A stretch of DNA of 64,000 bases, from NCBI GenBank assembly GCA_009667805.1, contig CM019065.1, positions 14,086,952-14,150,951 of the forward strand, in the 5' to 3' direction. Below, one piece after another: positions 32,254 through 43,204 of this stretch (the stretch's first letter is position 1; every line of letters begins with the position of its first letter). A program made the position numbers and the translations under genes. A model generated the notes under the pieces. It saw only the letters and a program-made list of their open reading frames with translations. It made no database searches and had not been told where the DNA came from. The stretch comes from Leptobrachium leishanense. Taxonomy: Eukaryota; Chordata; Amphibia; Anura; Megophryidae.

Positions 32254-34174
32254 CTGAAATAAATATGGGATAGAGATTAAGTTTAAACAGCAGAAACACC
32301 TTCTGGATCATTGGAGGTATGTTTTATACATGTCCTATTTTCAGTGGTTCCCATGTTAGGTTCCTCCTATCATTTGTGTAGGCATCTCACAGCCTTTACA
32401 ATGGAACTCCTGGATGTGTTCTTGAATGTTTTCCCGTCTATCAAAAAGTGACATTTTAGGAGTCAAGAAAGCCCAGCCATGGTTTTCTGGTCCTAGCCAC
32501 ATGGCCCACCCTTCATAATCTATGAACAACATTCAAGACACATTATCGAAGAGTGGGTGGATGTTCTATCATTCAAATTTTCATGTCCCTCAAAGACTCT
32601 CCAGTCCTGTACCTAGGCATTACCGCAGCCCTTCTTCCACTAGCATTCCAGGGCCTGCTGGGCCACCATTATGGCTTCCTAGTGGCCTCCCATGTCTCTG
32701 CTCTATGCAACAAACAGCTGCCATCTTGGCACACAAGGAGGCCAAATCAATGCAACTTACCAAATCTTCACTGCTTGGTAATCCAGTAGCCTCTGTGCCT
32801 TGAACCCAGTGTTCATCTGCCATACTGATATCCCTGCTCCACAGCCTGTTCTATTTCCAGTGTGGATTCCCCTGCTACCGGACCTTGGCTCTGCCCTTGA
32901 CTCTTCTTTTCTGCTCCTAACCTCCCGATACTAACCTCTGACTTGTCATAAGGATCCTGATTATCTTGTCTGTGCCCTCCTGACCTCAACTCCCGTTTTC
33001 TTGGCATCGACCCTACGCTTGTATTTTACAGACTCTGCATCTCTGCCTGGGCCCTTCTTATCTTGGCCTGATCCTCACTCCGGTTCCTGTATCTTGCTCC
33101 AGACCACCTAGCAACCTTTCCGGGACTGTGCATACATGCCATACTTTCTGATTCCTTCTCAGTACCCGCCATCAGGTTCCGCTCTTATCATCCTGGGACA
33201 ATACCCAACAGTCTTGACTCAAATACAGATGTTTCTTGGCTTTCGGGGTCATGTGGCTCCATGTTTGTCCCATTAGTGATTTTCAACCACTAAGAAGACC
33301 CAACCATCCAATAATACCAACCAGAGTATTGAATGTAGACAAATCACCAGATCTCCTACCAAAGTAATTTGGTGTCAAACCCAAGGGCTCCTACGATTCC
33401 GAGTCAGATTATGGCATACCGACACCAGGCTACACACCCTACCCTTTCCCTCATTGGAAAACCATGGGGAGATACCTGCACCTCTAACCCCTATGTGACT
33501 GGGGCCATATGCTATGTACGACCACTGTCTGGAGCAAAATTCACATTGTTTTACTCGACATCGCTATATACAGTAGAGCAGGAGTCACAGGGGTATATTG
33601 CTTCCATGCAAGTCGTGGACGCAGAGGGAAACGACTCTTATCGGGTTCCTGGGCCTACTCCTATTTGTACTTGTCAGGGAGGAATTTGTCAAGGGCCGAG
33701 CCCTGGAAACCAAACATTTCGGATCGTGGCAGATGATAAAGGGACACCAGGAATGTGAAAGAGGGAGGGTGAGGGCGAATACACACAATATGCAAGCTGT
33801 GTGAAAGCAGAGGGACCCCATTACAGGGCCACATTTTCTGGTTTGGGCCGTGCGTCCTGCAGCTACTGTGAAGGGAACGGTGACCAAATCTCAGCATTTT
33901 GTTCCCCTGCTGACGGGCGACTTGAGATAGAAACCATATACTGTATAATGTAAAGTGCTGAGCACACCTCTATGAAAGGGACACACTGGACTAGAATCCA
34001 CAGCGTGGAAATATATATATATATATATATATTTATTATTCACTACAACAAATCTCATGGCGCCCAGTTTTTTTTAAATAAATTACATGGAAAAGACAAT
34101 AAAAAAAGAAACTGTAAATGTTACAGTTATTAGATTTAAATTCTTTGTAAAACCTTTGCATTACCTGCAATGTC
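32254..34174. other. Upstream region or intron of paralog 1; unassigned repeat-like sequence
   Basis: May hold the intron and 5' exons of the minus-strand gene, but I could not pick one out. 32780-33210 has an irregular CCTGAC/CTCTGC/CTTGACTC texture that I associate with amphibian LTR elements; no ends were found. A plus-strand frame at 33369-33758 (129 codons) has no domain I recognise. A (TA)n run lies near 34010-34031. Confidence 0.35.
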
Positions 34175-34300
34175 TGCATGACACTATATGGAGAGGTATA
34201 GTTCATGTGACACTATATGGAGAGGTATAGTTCATGTGACACTATATGGAGAGGTATAGTTCATGTGACACTATATGGAGAGGTAGAGTTCATGTGACAT

Positions 34301-34997
34301 TATGGGCGGAAAACGCGTGAATGTTTGCACGAAGTGTTAAACGTTAACGTGCGGAAATTAACGCTGGCATTACAGTCTTCGCGCATAATTTCATCCGTCA
34401 AAAAATAACGCGCGCAAAAACGCGCGCGCATTAACGCTGTGCGCAGAAATCGGTGGGCGGACTGTTTTTTCACGCAATTCAGCCAATCAGAATTAAGAAT
34501 CATAATTAGCTCACGTTAAGTTTTTGCGCCTGTCAAAATCAATCTGGGCATATATGCTGTATCAATAAAAAACACACGCACAACGTAACAATTTTATTGT
34601 TTGGGTATGAGTAGAATGTGTAACTATACTGGGCTGTATTTTTTTTTTCGGGGTGGTGTATTTCGTGTCGGCCAGGACGTTCAGATTTGCCGTTACCACC
34701 AGCTTTTAAAAGACGTTAAAATTATGCGCGCAAACGCTGTGCGTTAAATTTTGCGCACAGATTGTAATACCATCTGCATACCAGCGCACGAACGCATTTG
34801 CGCTCACAATGTTAAGTATAAGATGTGCAACGTACATTACGCTCGCGCAGGGTTCGCGCAGGTTCACACGTGGTAGACGTTAACGTGCATTTTTTGCGCA
34901 GACATTGTAATACGACGTTCAGCGCAAAGGGTTTTGCCCCTCGCGTTAATGCGTTTTTGCACACGCGTTAACGTTTGCGAGAAGAATGTAATAGGGC
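34301..34997. mobile_element. MITE family G, copy 1, about 700 bp, CpG-rich
   Basis: Inserted in the 29-bp array. The right end is GAATGTAATAGGGCCC followed by TATATGG; the left end is less clear (TATGGGCGGAAAACGCG). The interior is full of GCGC, CGCGC and GTTAACG words. It is an inverted copy of 35207-35917: for example CAGCCAATCAGAATTAAGAA here corresponds to TTCTTAATTCTGATTGGCTG there. No open frame looks real. Confidence 0.8.
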
Positions 34998-35206
34998 CCT
35001 ATATGGGGAGGTATAGTTCATGTGACACTATATGGGGAGGTATAGTCCATGTGACACTATATGGGGAGGTATAGTTCATGTGACACTATATGGGGAGGTA
35101 TAGTTCATGTGACACTATATGGGGAGGTATAGTCCATGTGACACTATATGGGGAGGTATAGTCCATGTGACACTATATGGGGAGGTATAGTTCATGTGAC
35201 ACTATG

Positions 35207-35917
35207 GCCCCTATTACAATCCTTGGGCACAGAGCATTTGCGTGCGCGCAAATGCGCTTTTGCGCGAGGACAAAAACAATTGCGTATAACGTCGTATTAC
35301 GACGTTCGCGCAAACGATCGCGATAGCGTCTACAGAGATTGACCCAGCGCGAGCGCAAGTGCGTGCTTGCATCCCATACTTACCATTGTCAGCGTGAATG
35401 CGTTCGAGCGGATGGTATTATGATCTTTGCGTAACGTCGTACGAACGACGTTTGCGCGAAGTATCGTAACGTCTTTGAAAACCTGGTGTTAACTTACAAT
35501 CTGAACGTTCTGGCCGAAACTAAATGAACCTGCACAAAAAAAAAAAAATACAGCACAGTACAGTTACACATTCTACACATACCCAAACAATAAAATTAAT
35601 GAATTGTTTATTATTTTATTTTTGTTGCAGCACATATACGCAGATCGACATTGACATGCGCAACAACCGAAACCTAGCAAATGGTGGTTCTTAATTCTGA
35701 TTGGCTGAATCCTGTGAAAAAACAGTCTGCCCACCGATTCCTGCACGCAACGGTCATTTGCGCCCAGCTTTGCACGTCGGATTTGCATTCGAAAAAACAT
35801 GAAGGCTGAAAAACTGCGCTCGGATTGTAATACCGCGTTAATTTGCGCGCACTAACGTTTTTTGCCTGTGCAAAAAAAATTGCGCGAGCGCATTTGCGCG
35901 AAGATTGTAATGGGCCC
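35207..35917. mobile_element. MITE family G, copy 2, about 710 bp, CpG-rich
   Basis: Left end GGCCCCTATTACAATC at about 35206 after CACTAT; right end GATTGTAATGGGCCC before TATATGG. Removing it with one TAT leaves an ordinary array unit, so the target duplication is TAT, or TA if the element starts one base earlier. It lies head-to-head with copy 1 across 210 bases of array. Confidence 0.85.
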
Positions 35918-36025
35918 TATATGGGGAGGTGTAGTTCATGTGACACTCTATGGGGAGCTATAGTTCATGTGACACTATATGGAGAGGTAGAGGAGTTATT
36001 GAACTATATGGAGAGGTGACACTAT

Positions 36026-36206
36026 CAAGGTTATTCAGAGAGAGGTGAAAACCAGGCGAATTGCCAGGAGAATGAACAATCTAGACCAAATAACCGATTT
36101 GGAAAGTGAAATAAATGGGCGAATTTTTCTGATTTGGCTATTTTGACCTAGAATTTTCACTTCTCCAGTCATTCTCCAAGTTTTCACCTCTCTATGAATA
36201 ACCCTG
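36026..36206. mobile_element. Hairpin MITE (family B), copy 2
   Basis: CAAGGTTATTCAGAGAGAGG at 36026 and TATGAATAACCCTG ending 36206, flanked on both sides by TAT. It is inserted in the 29-bp array at the same unit position as the family G elements. Confidence 0.88.
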
Positions 36207-37449
36207 TATATGTAGAGGTACAGTTCAAGTGACACTATATGGAGAGGTAGAGGAGTTATGGTACTATATGGAGAGGTAGAGTTCAAGTGACACTATATGG
36301 AGAGGTAGAGGAGTTATGGTACTATATGGAGAGGTAGAGTTCATGTGACACTATAGGGAGAGGAGAGTAGAGTTCATGTGATACTATATGGAGAGGTACA
36401 GTTCATGTGACACTCTAGGGAGAGGAGAAGTAGAGTTCATGTGATACTATATGGAGAGGAGAAGTAGAGTTCATGTGATACTATATGGAGAGAAGTAGAG
36501 TTCATGTGATACTATATGGAGAGGAGAAGTAGAGTTCATGTGATACTATATGGAGAGGAGAAGTAAAGTTCATGTGATACTATATGGAGAGGTAGAGGAG
36601 TTATGGTACTATATGGAGAGGTACAGTTCATGTGACACTCTAGGGAGAGGAGAAGTAGAGTTCATGTGACACTATATGGAGAGGAGAAGTAGAGTTCATG
36701 TGATACTATATGGAGAGGAGAAGTAGAGTTCATGTGATACTATATGGAGAGGTAGAGGTGTTATGGCACTATATGGAAAGGAATAATTCATTAGACACTA
36801 TATGGAGAGTTAGAGGAGTTATGGCACTATATGGAGAGGTAGAGTTCATGTGATACTATATGGAGAGGAGAAGTAAAGTTCATGTGATACTATATGGAGA
36901 GGAGAAGTAGAGTTCATGTGATACTATATGGAGAGGAGAAGTAGAGTTCATGTGATACTATATGGAGAGGAGAAGTAGAGTTCATGTGATACTATATGGA
37001 GAGAAGTAGAGTTCATGTGATACTATATGGAGAGGAGAGGTAGAGTTCATGTGATACTATATGGAGAGTTAGAGGAGTTATGGCACTATATGGAGAGGTA
37101 GAGTTCATGTGACACTACATGGAGAGGTAGAGGAGATGTCACGCTACATGGAGAGGTAGAGGAGATGTCACGCTATATGGAGAGGTAGAGTTCATGTGAC
37201 ACTAAATGGAGAGGTAGAGGAGAAGTGACAATATATGAAGAGGCAGAAGACATCATGTAGAAAGTTGTTAGAGATATGAGTGGATGGAGAAAATAGACCC
37301 AGACTTAGAGAAAATATAAAAGACGATATAAAAAAAGTATAAATGGGAAGAGGCAGAGAAGACCAGAATGGAAAATTTTGAAAGAAATACTATATTCACG
37401 TAATTATGGAGCCTGGGTCTTCTAGAGAATGATAAAGATGGCCACTTGC

Positions 37450-38161
37450 CTTTGGATTCCATCTCCACCGTCTCTAGGATAGTCCTCTTTACTTCTAGAA
37501 TGGTCTGGGGTCGTGATTGGCAATAAGAGCAGACTCCCCATGGGTGTCCCTTGAAGACCTGTCCCATGATGTGCCCGAGCCGGTTATGACTCTCCACACT
37601 CATGTCTTCTCCCTGTCGGTCTCTGCTGTAGATGATTCCTACCATTGCCTTTGTGTGACCATCGGCCCGGAGCTGGACATCTCTCAGGACCTCTCTGATG
37701 AAGTTTGAGTTGGCCGGCTCCATTATTAACGTGTCACGGAAAATTGTCAAGATGACTGGGAACTGAAGGACGCGGGATCTGGAATCAGTGTGAGACTTCA
37801 AGCAACCGGATTCTGCGTTACCGCCATCCCCCTCGGTCTTTTCCCATGGCGGGGTCTTTGTCGAAGACTCAAACAGAGCCAATCCAAGTTCCTGCAATAA
37901 CCCGCTGCTACCGCCATCGTTTGTAGGACCATGACCTGCTTCTCCGACCAGAAGGATATTGTCTCTTCCACCCACATGCGTGAGCATTTTCTGGAAGGTT
38001 ACCTCCATTTCTTCTTCTCCAAAGGTCCGAGCCCCAATCTGCTCCACAGGGCTGTAGGTCTGCATGTCCCTCAGAGGCTGACTCTGATTCACCAGGTGGA
38101 GATGTGACGAAGTTGGCCTCTGCGTTTGGAAGAAGGAGTGTATCCACTGGATAAAACTCAT
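37450..38161 (-). CDS. C2orf72-like protein candidate, exon (paralog 2)
   Basis: The minus-strand open frame runs from a possible ATG at 38161 (AGACATGAG, A at -3) through about 237 codons to a likely donor. Motifs parallel paralog 1: FQKMLTHVGGRDNILLVGE, LGLALFES, VILTIFRDTLIMEP, IREVLRDVQL, AMVGIIYSRDR and ILEVKRTILETVEMES. Here the frame does not stop at the point where paralog 1 ends. It meets AAAG followed by GCAAGT at 37450/37449, a textbook GC-type donor, so another exon probably follows. The 5' limit is uncertain: an acceptor after CTTCCAAACGCAG, about 60 bases in, is also possible. No signal peptide or membrane span. Same orientation as paralog 1, so a tandem duplication is likely. 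The family name is tentative. Confidence 0.68.
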
Positions 38162-38520
38162 GTCTCGTGCAAAGTTCTCTATCTACGTCTTGTCTGCCCG
38201 GTGCAGCCACCAACTCCCTTTTCCGCCTATTCGCTTTCTGTACATTTACCCAGTTCCTAATCTACATCAAGCCTCTCATTTCCATCCTTATCTTGCAGCA
38301 CCTCGCCTGGATTTTATTTCATATAGTTACCCTCAGTTCTTATTGTTTGCTGTCGCGAGGGGGCGCAGTCACCCCTGATATTTTTTCTTCCTGTTCCTCT
38401 CTCCTGCCTAGGTCTCTTTTGATGGCCCCCTCCACTGGTGTCCGCCCTCTTATCATCCCATCTCTACTGCCATTAATCATTAATGCACTGGGATTTATCT
38501 GAGAGGTGCTTTTCGGTTAA
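38162..38520. other. Upstream of paralog 2, no gene seen
   Basis: If the ATG at 38161 is the true start, this holds the 5' UTR and promoter. It is pyrimidine-rich and has no clear TATA box. Confidence 0.3.
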
Positions 38521-40355
38521 TGTTTTGAAAAAATTGGTCAAAGGATGAAAGAAAAAGGTTGTGAGAGTAAAGAGGGACAGAGAGGGCCAGGGAGAGGATG
38601 AGAGAGACACCGAATTATTAAAGAGAGAGAAAATAAGGGAAAGCGGAGAGGGAAGACTTTAAAAAGGCACGAGAGAGAGACTGGAAGAAAAGAGAGAGGA
38701 ATGAAGTGAGCAACAGACAGAGAGAGAAACTGAGATAAGAGAGAGAAAAAGACAAGGAGTGTGAACAAGAAAACACATCAAGAGCAAGCAGGGAGGGAAG
38801 ACTTTAAAAAGGCATGAGAGAGAGCTAAAGAGAGACTGGAAGAAAAGAGAGAGGAATGAAGTGAGCAACAGAAAGGAGAGAGAAACAGAGATAAGGCAAC
38901 GAGAGAGAAAAAGAAAAAGAGTGTGAAAAAGAAAACACATCAAGAGTAAGCAGGGAGGGAAGAATTTGAAATGGCATGAGAAAGAAAAAGATATAGAAAC
39001 GGAGACAAAGCGCAACAGAAAGGAGATATATATATAGAGATAAGTAAACAAGAGCGATAGAAAAAGAAAATGAGTAGCAGAGAGTGAAAAGCAGAAAAAA
39101 AGAGAGAAGGAATAAGTAACAGAACGAGAAAGAGATAAGAATAGAAACAGAGAAAAAAAATGAGTAGCAGAGAGTGAAAAGCAGAATAAAAGAGAGAAGG
39201 AATAAGTAACAGAACGAGAAAGAGATAAGAATAGAAACAGAGAACGAGAGAAAGAGATAAGAATAGAAACAGAGAACGAGAGAGAAAGAGATAAGAATAG
39301 AAACAGAGAACGAGAGAAAGAGATAAGAATAGAAACAGAGAACGAGAGAAAGAGATAAGAATAGAAACAGAGAACGAGAGAAAGAGATAAGAATAGAAAC
39401 AGAGAACGAGAGAAAGAGATAAGAATAGAAACAGAGAACGAGAGAAAGAGATAAGAATAGAAACAGAGAACGAGAGAAAGAGATAAGAATAGAAACAGAG
39501 AACGAGAGAAAGAGATAAGAATAGAAACAGAGAACGAGAGAGAAAGAGATAAGAATAGAAACAAAATGAGAGAGAAAAAGATAAGAATAGAAACAGAGAA
39601 AGAAAAAGAGTAAGGAAAGAGAACATAACAAGAGAAAGCAGAGAGAGAAGACTTTGAAAAGGCATGAGAGAGAGAAAAAAGAGCGATAAGTCAACAAGAG
39701 AGACAGAGAAATGAAAAGACAGAGGGAAAAAAAAGAGTGAAGGTAGACCGAAAACCAGAATAAAAGCGAGAGAGAGGGGAAAAGTGAGCAACAGATAAAT
39801 TGGGACAGAGAGAAACAATAGAGATAATAGAAAACGTTAGTGAGAAAAGAGTGGAATAAACCCAGAATAAAAGAGAAAAAGTGAGTGACAACGTAAAAGA
39901 AAGCAAGAGAAAGAAAACCAGAGATAAGTGAACAATAGAGATAGAGAAACAAAAATAGAGTAAAAAAAGAGTGACTTATTGAAAAAAACTGAATAGAGAA
40001 AGAAAAGAGGAAAAAAGTGAGCAAGAAAGATAATGAGAAAGAGAGAAACAGTGATAAGAAAAAAAGAGATAGAGATGGAAAAGGGGTGAGAAAAGATAGC
40101 ATAACAAGAGAAAGCAGAGAGGGAAGAATTGAAGAATGCGAGAGATGAGAAAGGAAGTGAGAGAAAAAAAGAAGATAAAAAGTGAAAGCAGAGAGGGAAA
40201 ACTAGAATAAAAAAGAGAGAAAGAGGGAATGAGTGACAGAAAAAAAAACACCTATAGTAAATGAGTACAGAGGGAAAAAAAAGAGTATAAAAAGAATGAG
40301 AGAAACAAAGAATAAAAAAGAAAGTGGGAAAAGTGAGTAACAACAGGAGACACAC
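38521..40355. repeat. Purine-rich (GAGA-type) tract
   Basis: About 1.8 kb of GAGA/AAAG sequence on the plus strand. A repeated block (GGGAGGGAAGACTTTAAAAA, GGCATGAGAGAGA) occurs several times. Minus-strand frames of hundreds of Ser/Leu/Phe codons come from the CT composition and are not genes. Such polypurine DNA can form triplex (H-DNA) structures. Confidence 0.9.
39118..39600. repeat. Minisatellite within the purine tract, unit 32-34 bp, about 12 copies
   Basis: Unit: AGAGAACGAGAGAAAGAGAT followed by AAGAATAGAAAC; some copies have an extra GA. The copies between about 39240 and 39540 are nearly identical. Confidence 0.93.
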
Positions 40356-40665
40356 AGGGTTATTCAAAGAGCTCCGAATTGAGGCCGAAAAGTAATCAAA
40401 CAGTGGAATTCAGCGTTCGGTTACCTTTCTTGGCCATTCGGCTATTCAGAGAGCAGGCAGTTCGCCAAATCCTGGCGAATTGCCTGCACATACGGTGCCT
40501 GTTCGATGCCTGTTCGAGGGCAGTGAAACCCCATGAAAAAGCACTGCTTCGGCTATTCAGAGAACACAAACCAGCAGTGAAAAGTTCCCGAAATGCCCTG
40601 CCATTCGGTAGTTTAATTCGGCAAGTTTATTCGGGCGAATCTCATAGGCTTCAATGTTAAAAATA
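40356..40665 (+). mobile_element. MITE family F, copy 2, splitting the purine tract
   Basis: Begins CAGGGTTATTCAAAGAGCTC right after purine-rich sequence and contains GGTTACCTTTCTTGGCCATT and GGCGAATTGCCTGC, matching 30473-30773 in reverse. The purine tract resumes at about 40941. Confidence 0.78.
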
Positions 40666-40940
40666 TTCCCGTTTTAATTCAATATCTAATAAACCGTTTA
40701 TTATAACATTTTGCAGTAAAGAGTCTCTTTATCTATAGATTTTTTAGGATCTTTTAGGCATTGTTCGGTATTTTTTTGCGATTTTTTTTTTCCCCCCCGT
40801 TTTTTTTTTTTCTGTAACAGCCCTTTTTATTATCATTCATTGGATTTTATATGTAAATTTCAGACATTTTCGTTCAGTAGTTTCTGTGAAAACAGCGTTT
40901 CACTTTTCAAACGTTCAAGCGTACTGTTTTTATTTGTTAT
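40666..40940. other. AT-rich module shared with the nested hAT
   Basis: AATTCAATATCTAATAAACC at 40676-40695 is the exact reverse complement of 1881-1900, and flanking words (CAGTAAAGAGTCTCTTTA against TAGACTCTTTACTGCAGAAT) also match. A T/C homopolymer region follows at 40765-40812. It may be the right part of a longer family F element. Confidence 0.6.
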
Positions 40941-41270
40941 CAGAAGGAGACAGAGGCTGAGAGGAAGAGAACAAAGGATAAAGCGCAGTGACAAAAGAAA
41001 GCGCGACAACAGAATAAAAACAGAAAGCAAAACAAAGCGAGAGAAAGAGCGAGACACTACAAGCAAGACTCAAGAGAAAATGAGAATGTGGGAATGACCA
41101 GGCACCAAAGAGACAGAAAGAACGACTGCATGAGAGAGTAACGGAGAAAGACAAGGGAAAGGGGACCCAGGAAGACAGACAGATATAATGAAAACGGTCA
41201 GGAGAGCAGAGACAGAGACACACGGGAAGACGTCAAGAGAGACGCAGAAAGGGTTACACACAAACCACTG
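40941..41270. repeat. Purine-rich tract, right part
   Basis: Continues the GAGA/GACA composition of 38521-40355 beyond the MITE insertion. No gene. Confidence 0.75.
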
Positions 41271-41524
41271 GATTTTCAGTGCAAGAATGATGGATTTACT
41301 GATGAAAAAAAAGGTCATGCAATGTAAAGGATCATAGGAGGAGATGCAGAGGTTACCAAGTTTCCCAATGTGACTATTTTTAGATTAAAATGTGCAATTC
41401 GCCACATTTCCCAGGTTAGTGAATAACAAACTGCAGTTTCAGGTTACACTTATGGCCTTTCCTGCAGCAACATTGACACCTGGTGGGCAACTATAGGAAT
41501 CACAAAAACATGTTATTTACGTAT
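41271..41524. other. Short spacer, no gene seen
   Basis: No recognisable repeat or frame. Confidence 0.35.
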
Positions 41525-41840
41525 TTGCAGTAGCAGCATCATTTATATAGCGCCAACAGATTCCGCAGCGCTTTTCAATGGGGACGCACAAACATGAGAC
41601 ATAATAAATAATGATATAAGAGGAAAGTGTCCTTGTGCAAGACACCTAATGATACATACTCACCATCCAGGACATACTTGAAAACGAGAGAAATCTCAAT
41701 GTATCCTTCCTGGTAAAATTCTCTCGACACATCAAAGGATAATTATCCTGCTGATTCAGCACTTTAAACGAGCACCCAGCTAGACGGCCCATGAGCTTAC
41801 AATCTAAGGGACAGAGGTATGTGAAACAGTTGGGAGCAGG
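41525..41840 (-). mobile_element. L2-like LINE 3' tail with an inserted repeat
   Basis: On the minus strand it ends with AAGCGCTGCGGAATCTGTTG and GCGCTATATAAATGATG, the same tail as the L2 copy at 57662. CTTAGATTGTAAGCTC lies about 200 bases upstream. Between them is a copy of repeat module I (GAGATTTCTCTCGTTTTCAA on the minus strand, about 41680-41700). The tail was therefore interrupted, or the two modules belong to one composite LINE. Confidence 0.6.
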
Positions 41841-42189
41841 GGGAATGTGGAGCTGGTGGTCAGATAGGATATGGCAGGGATTGCACGGGGAAGGACCAGA
41901 ACCTCGGTCTTAGTGTGACAGATCTCAGTACCCCGAGAGGGTCACATCTGTCGATGCCGCTTACTTGCTGGACCCCCGTGTTCTCCCCAGGCAGACTTTC
42001 GTGCCTTTCTCCAGTCCCCAGATGAAGCTTAAGGACCGGGCCACGTAGAGAGCATCCCCTAGAAAGAAGACGAGGCTGTATATCTAGATCTTTTCAGGGT
42101 TTGAATGGAACTCTTTTAATTGGGGACAGGCACACATATTTTTACGATCAAACGAGGGTCGGTTACATATACATAACCTGACCCGAGAA
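41841..42189. other. Unassigned, LTR-like texture
   Basis: Contains GTGTGACAGATCTCAGTACC near 41912 and its partial inversion GGGTCACATCTGTC near 41940. No coding frame. It may belong to the element that forms the inverted repeat to the right. Confidence 0.3.
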
Positions 42190-42560
42190 TGGAATAAACA
42201 TTCGGTCAACATTCCTAGACAGACAGGACAATGGCAATTGTGATGATAAACAAGATTACAGTCAAAAGACAGCAGATAATGGGGCAGTGTTTGCCTGACA
42301 AAGCAGATTGACAAAATATGCTCAAATATAAACAGATATTAACACATTCCTGAGACTGGGTATGCTGGGAGGCTAATCCTATCAGCAGATAACAAATACA
42401 TATGGACCATACAATAGACACATAGACAATAACATTATTCTTGCATAACTCTGATTACATAACATTCTGCACACAAGGGAGGCCAAGAAAATAATATAGA
42501 ACATCAGGCCTGCACCCTAAAAATATGCCTCCAGGTCCATGCACCCCAAGTCCAAAGTGA
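42190..42560 (+). repeat. Left arm of a large imperfect inverted repeat
   Basis: Pairs with 43205-43520. Matching words include CATCAGGCCTGCACCCTAAA here against TTTAGGGTGCAGGCCTGATA there, CAGATAATGGGGCAGTGTTT here against AAACACTGCTCCATTATCTG there, and TATGGACCATACAATAGACA here against TGTCTATTGTCTGGTCCATG there. No coding frame was recognised. Confidence 0.8.
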
Positions 42561-43204
42561 CTTACGTCACACTTCGTAAGAGTAATCAGAGTGAAAAGTG
42601 GAAGCATCTGGAAAGGAGAGCTGAAATTTAGGACGGGGACTGGGTGGGAGGATGGTTGGGGAGGGCGGGTGGGACTGCGGAGTAGCGAAATGGAGTTCGG
42701 TGAGGTCTGTGAGAGTGAGGATGATCTGATTGCTGTGTGGGGACCGTAACACAGTGAGATTTACCAAGAGTGGGCTGTATGTATTGGAGGTATTTACAAC
42801 ATTGGAAGAGTGGGAGGGGAATAGTTTGACAAAAAGAGAGGAAAAACTAAAAAAACACAACTAATCAACCAGAGATTAATAAATGCAAACATAAAATAAC
42901 AATGCCAATATAGAGCAGAGGTAGTGAGGAGTAGATCGATGGACAACAAGTTGAATGCAGGAAACCTTGTTACTTCTTGCTGGTTACAGAGCAGAAAAAT
43001 GAAGTAACGTAGTAAAGTTATGGCACCAAAGTTCAGCATAGTTGCAAATAACAGTAGAAAAGCAGCATTGTAGCAACTACAGTGAACATCAACGATCCAG
43101 AGTAACAACAGTCAACACCGGCAGGCAAAGATGCTCTAAAAAGACAACGAACAACACTATAGAGTACCACAGTTATGCTTATTTTACAGGAGTAAACTAT
43201 GGCT
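42561..43204. other. Spacer of the inverted repeat
   Basis: About 640 bases, G-rich at the left (GGGAGGATGGTTGGGGAGGG) and AT-rich at the right. No gene is recognised. Confidence 0.5.

Larger units (their letters stand above)
34175..37245. repeat. Minisatellite, unit 29 bp and variants, interrupted by three MITEs
   Basis: The basic unit contains GTGACACTATATGGAGAGGT followed by ATAGTTCAT. Blocks lie at 34175-34300, 34998-35206, 35918-36025 and 36207-37245. The middle blocks use ATATGGGGAGG, the outer ones ATATGGAGAGG. The last block mixes longer variants with GAGGAGAAGTAGAGTTCATG and GAGTTATGGTACTATATGG. It fills most of the interval between the paralogous exons. Confidence 0.93.

Noticed and set aside
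33369..33758. Plus-strand 129-codon frame between the paralogs as a third gene
   Set aside because: No recognisable domain, no convincing splice sites or start context. Kept only as a note in the region entry.
38659..40367. Minus-strand frames of Ser/Leu/Phe, up to 425 codons, resembling membrane proteins
   Set aside because: CT-rich complement of a purine tract. Hydrophobic runs come from CTN/TTN/TCN codons in all frames.
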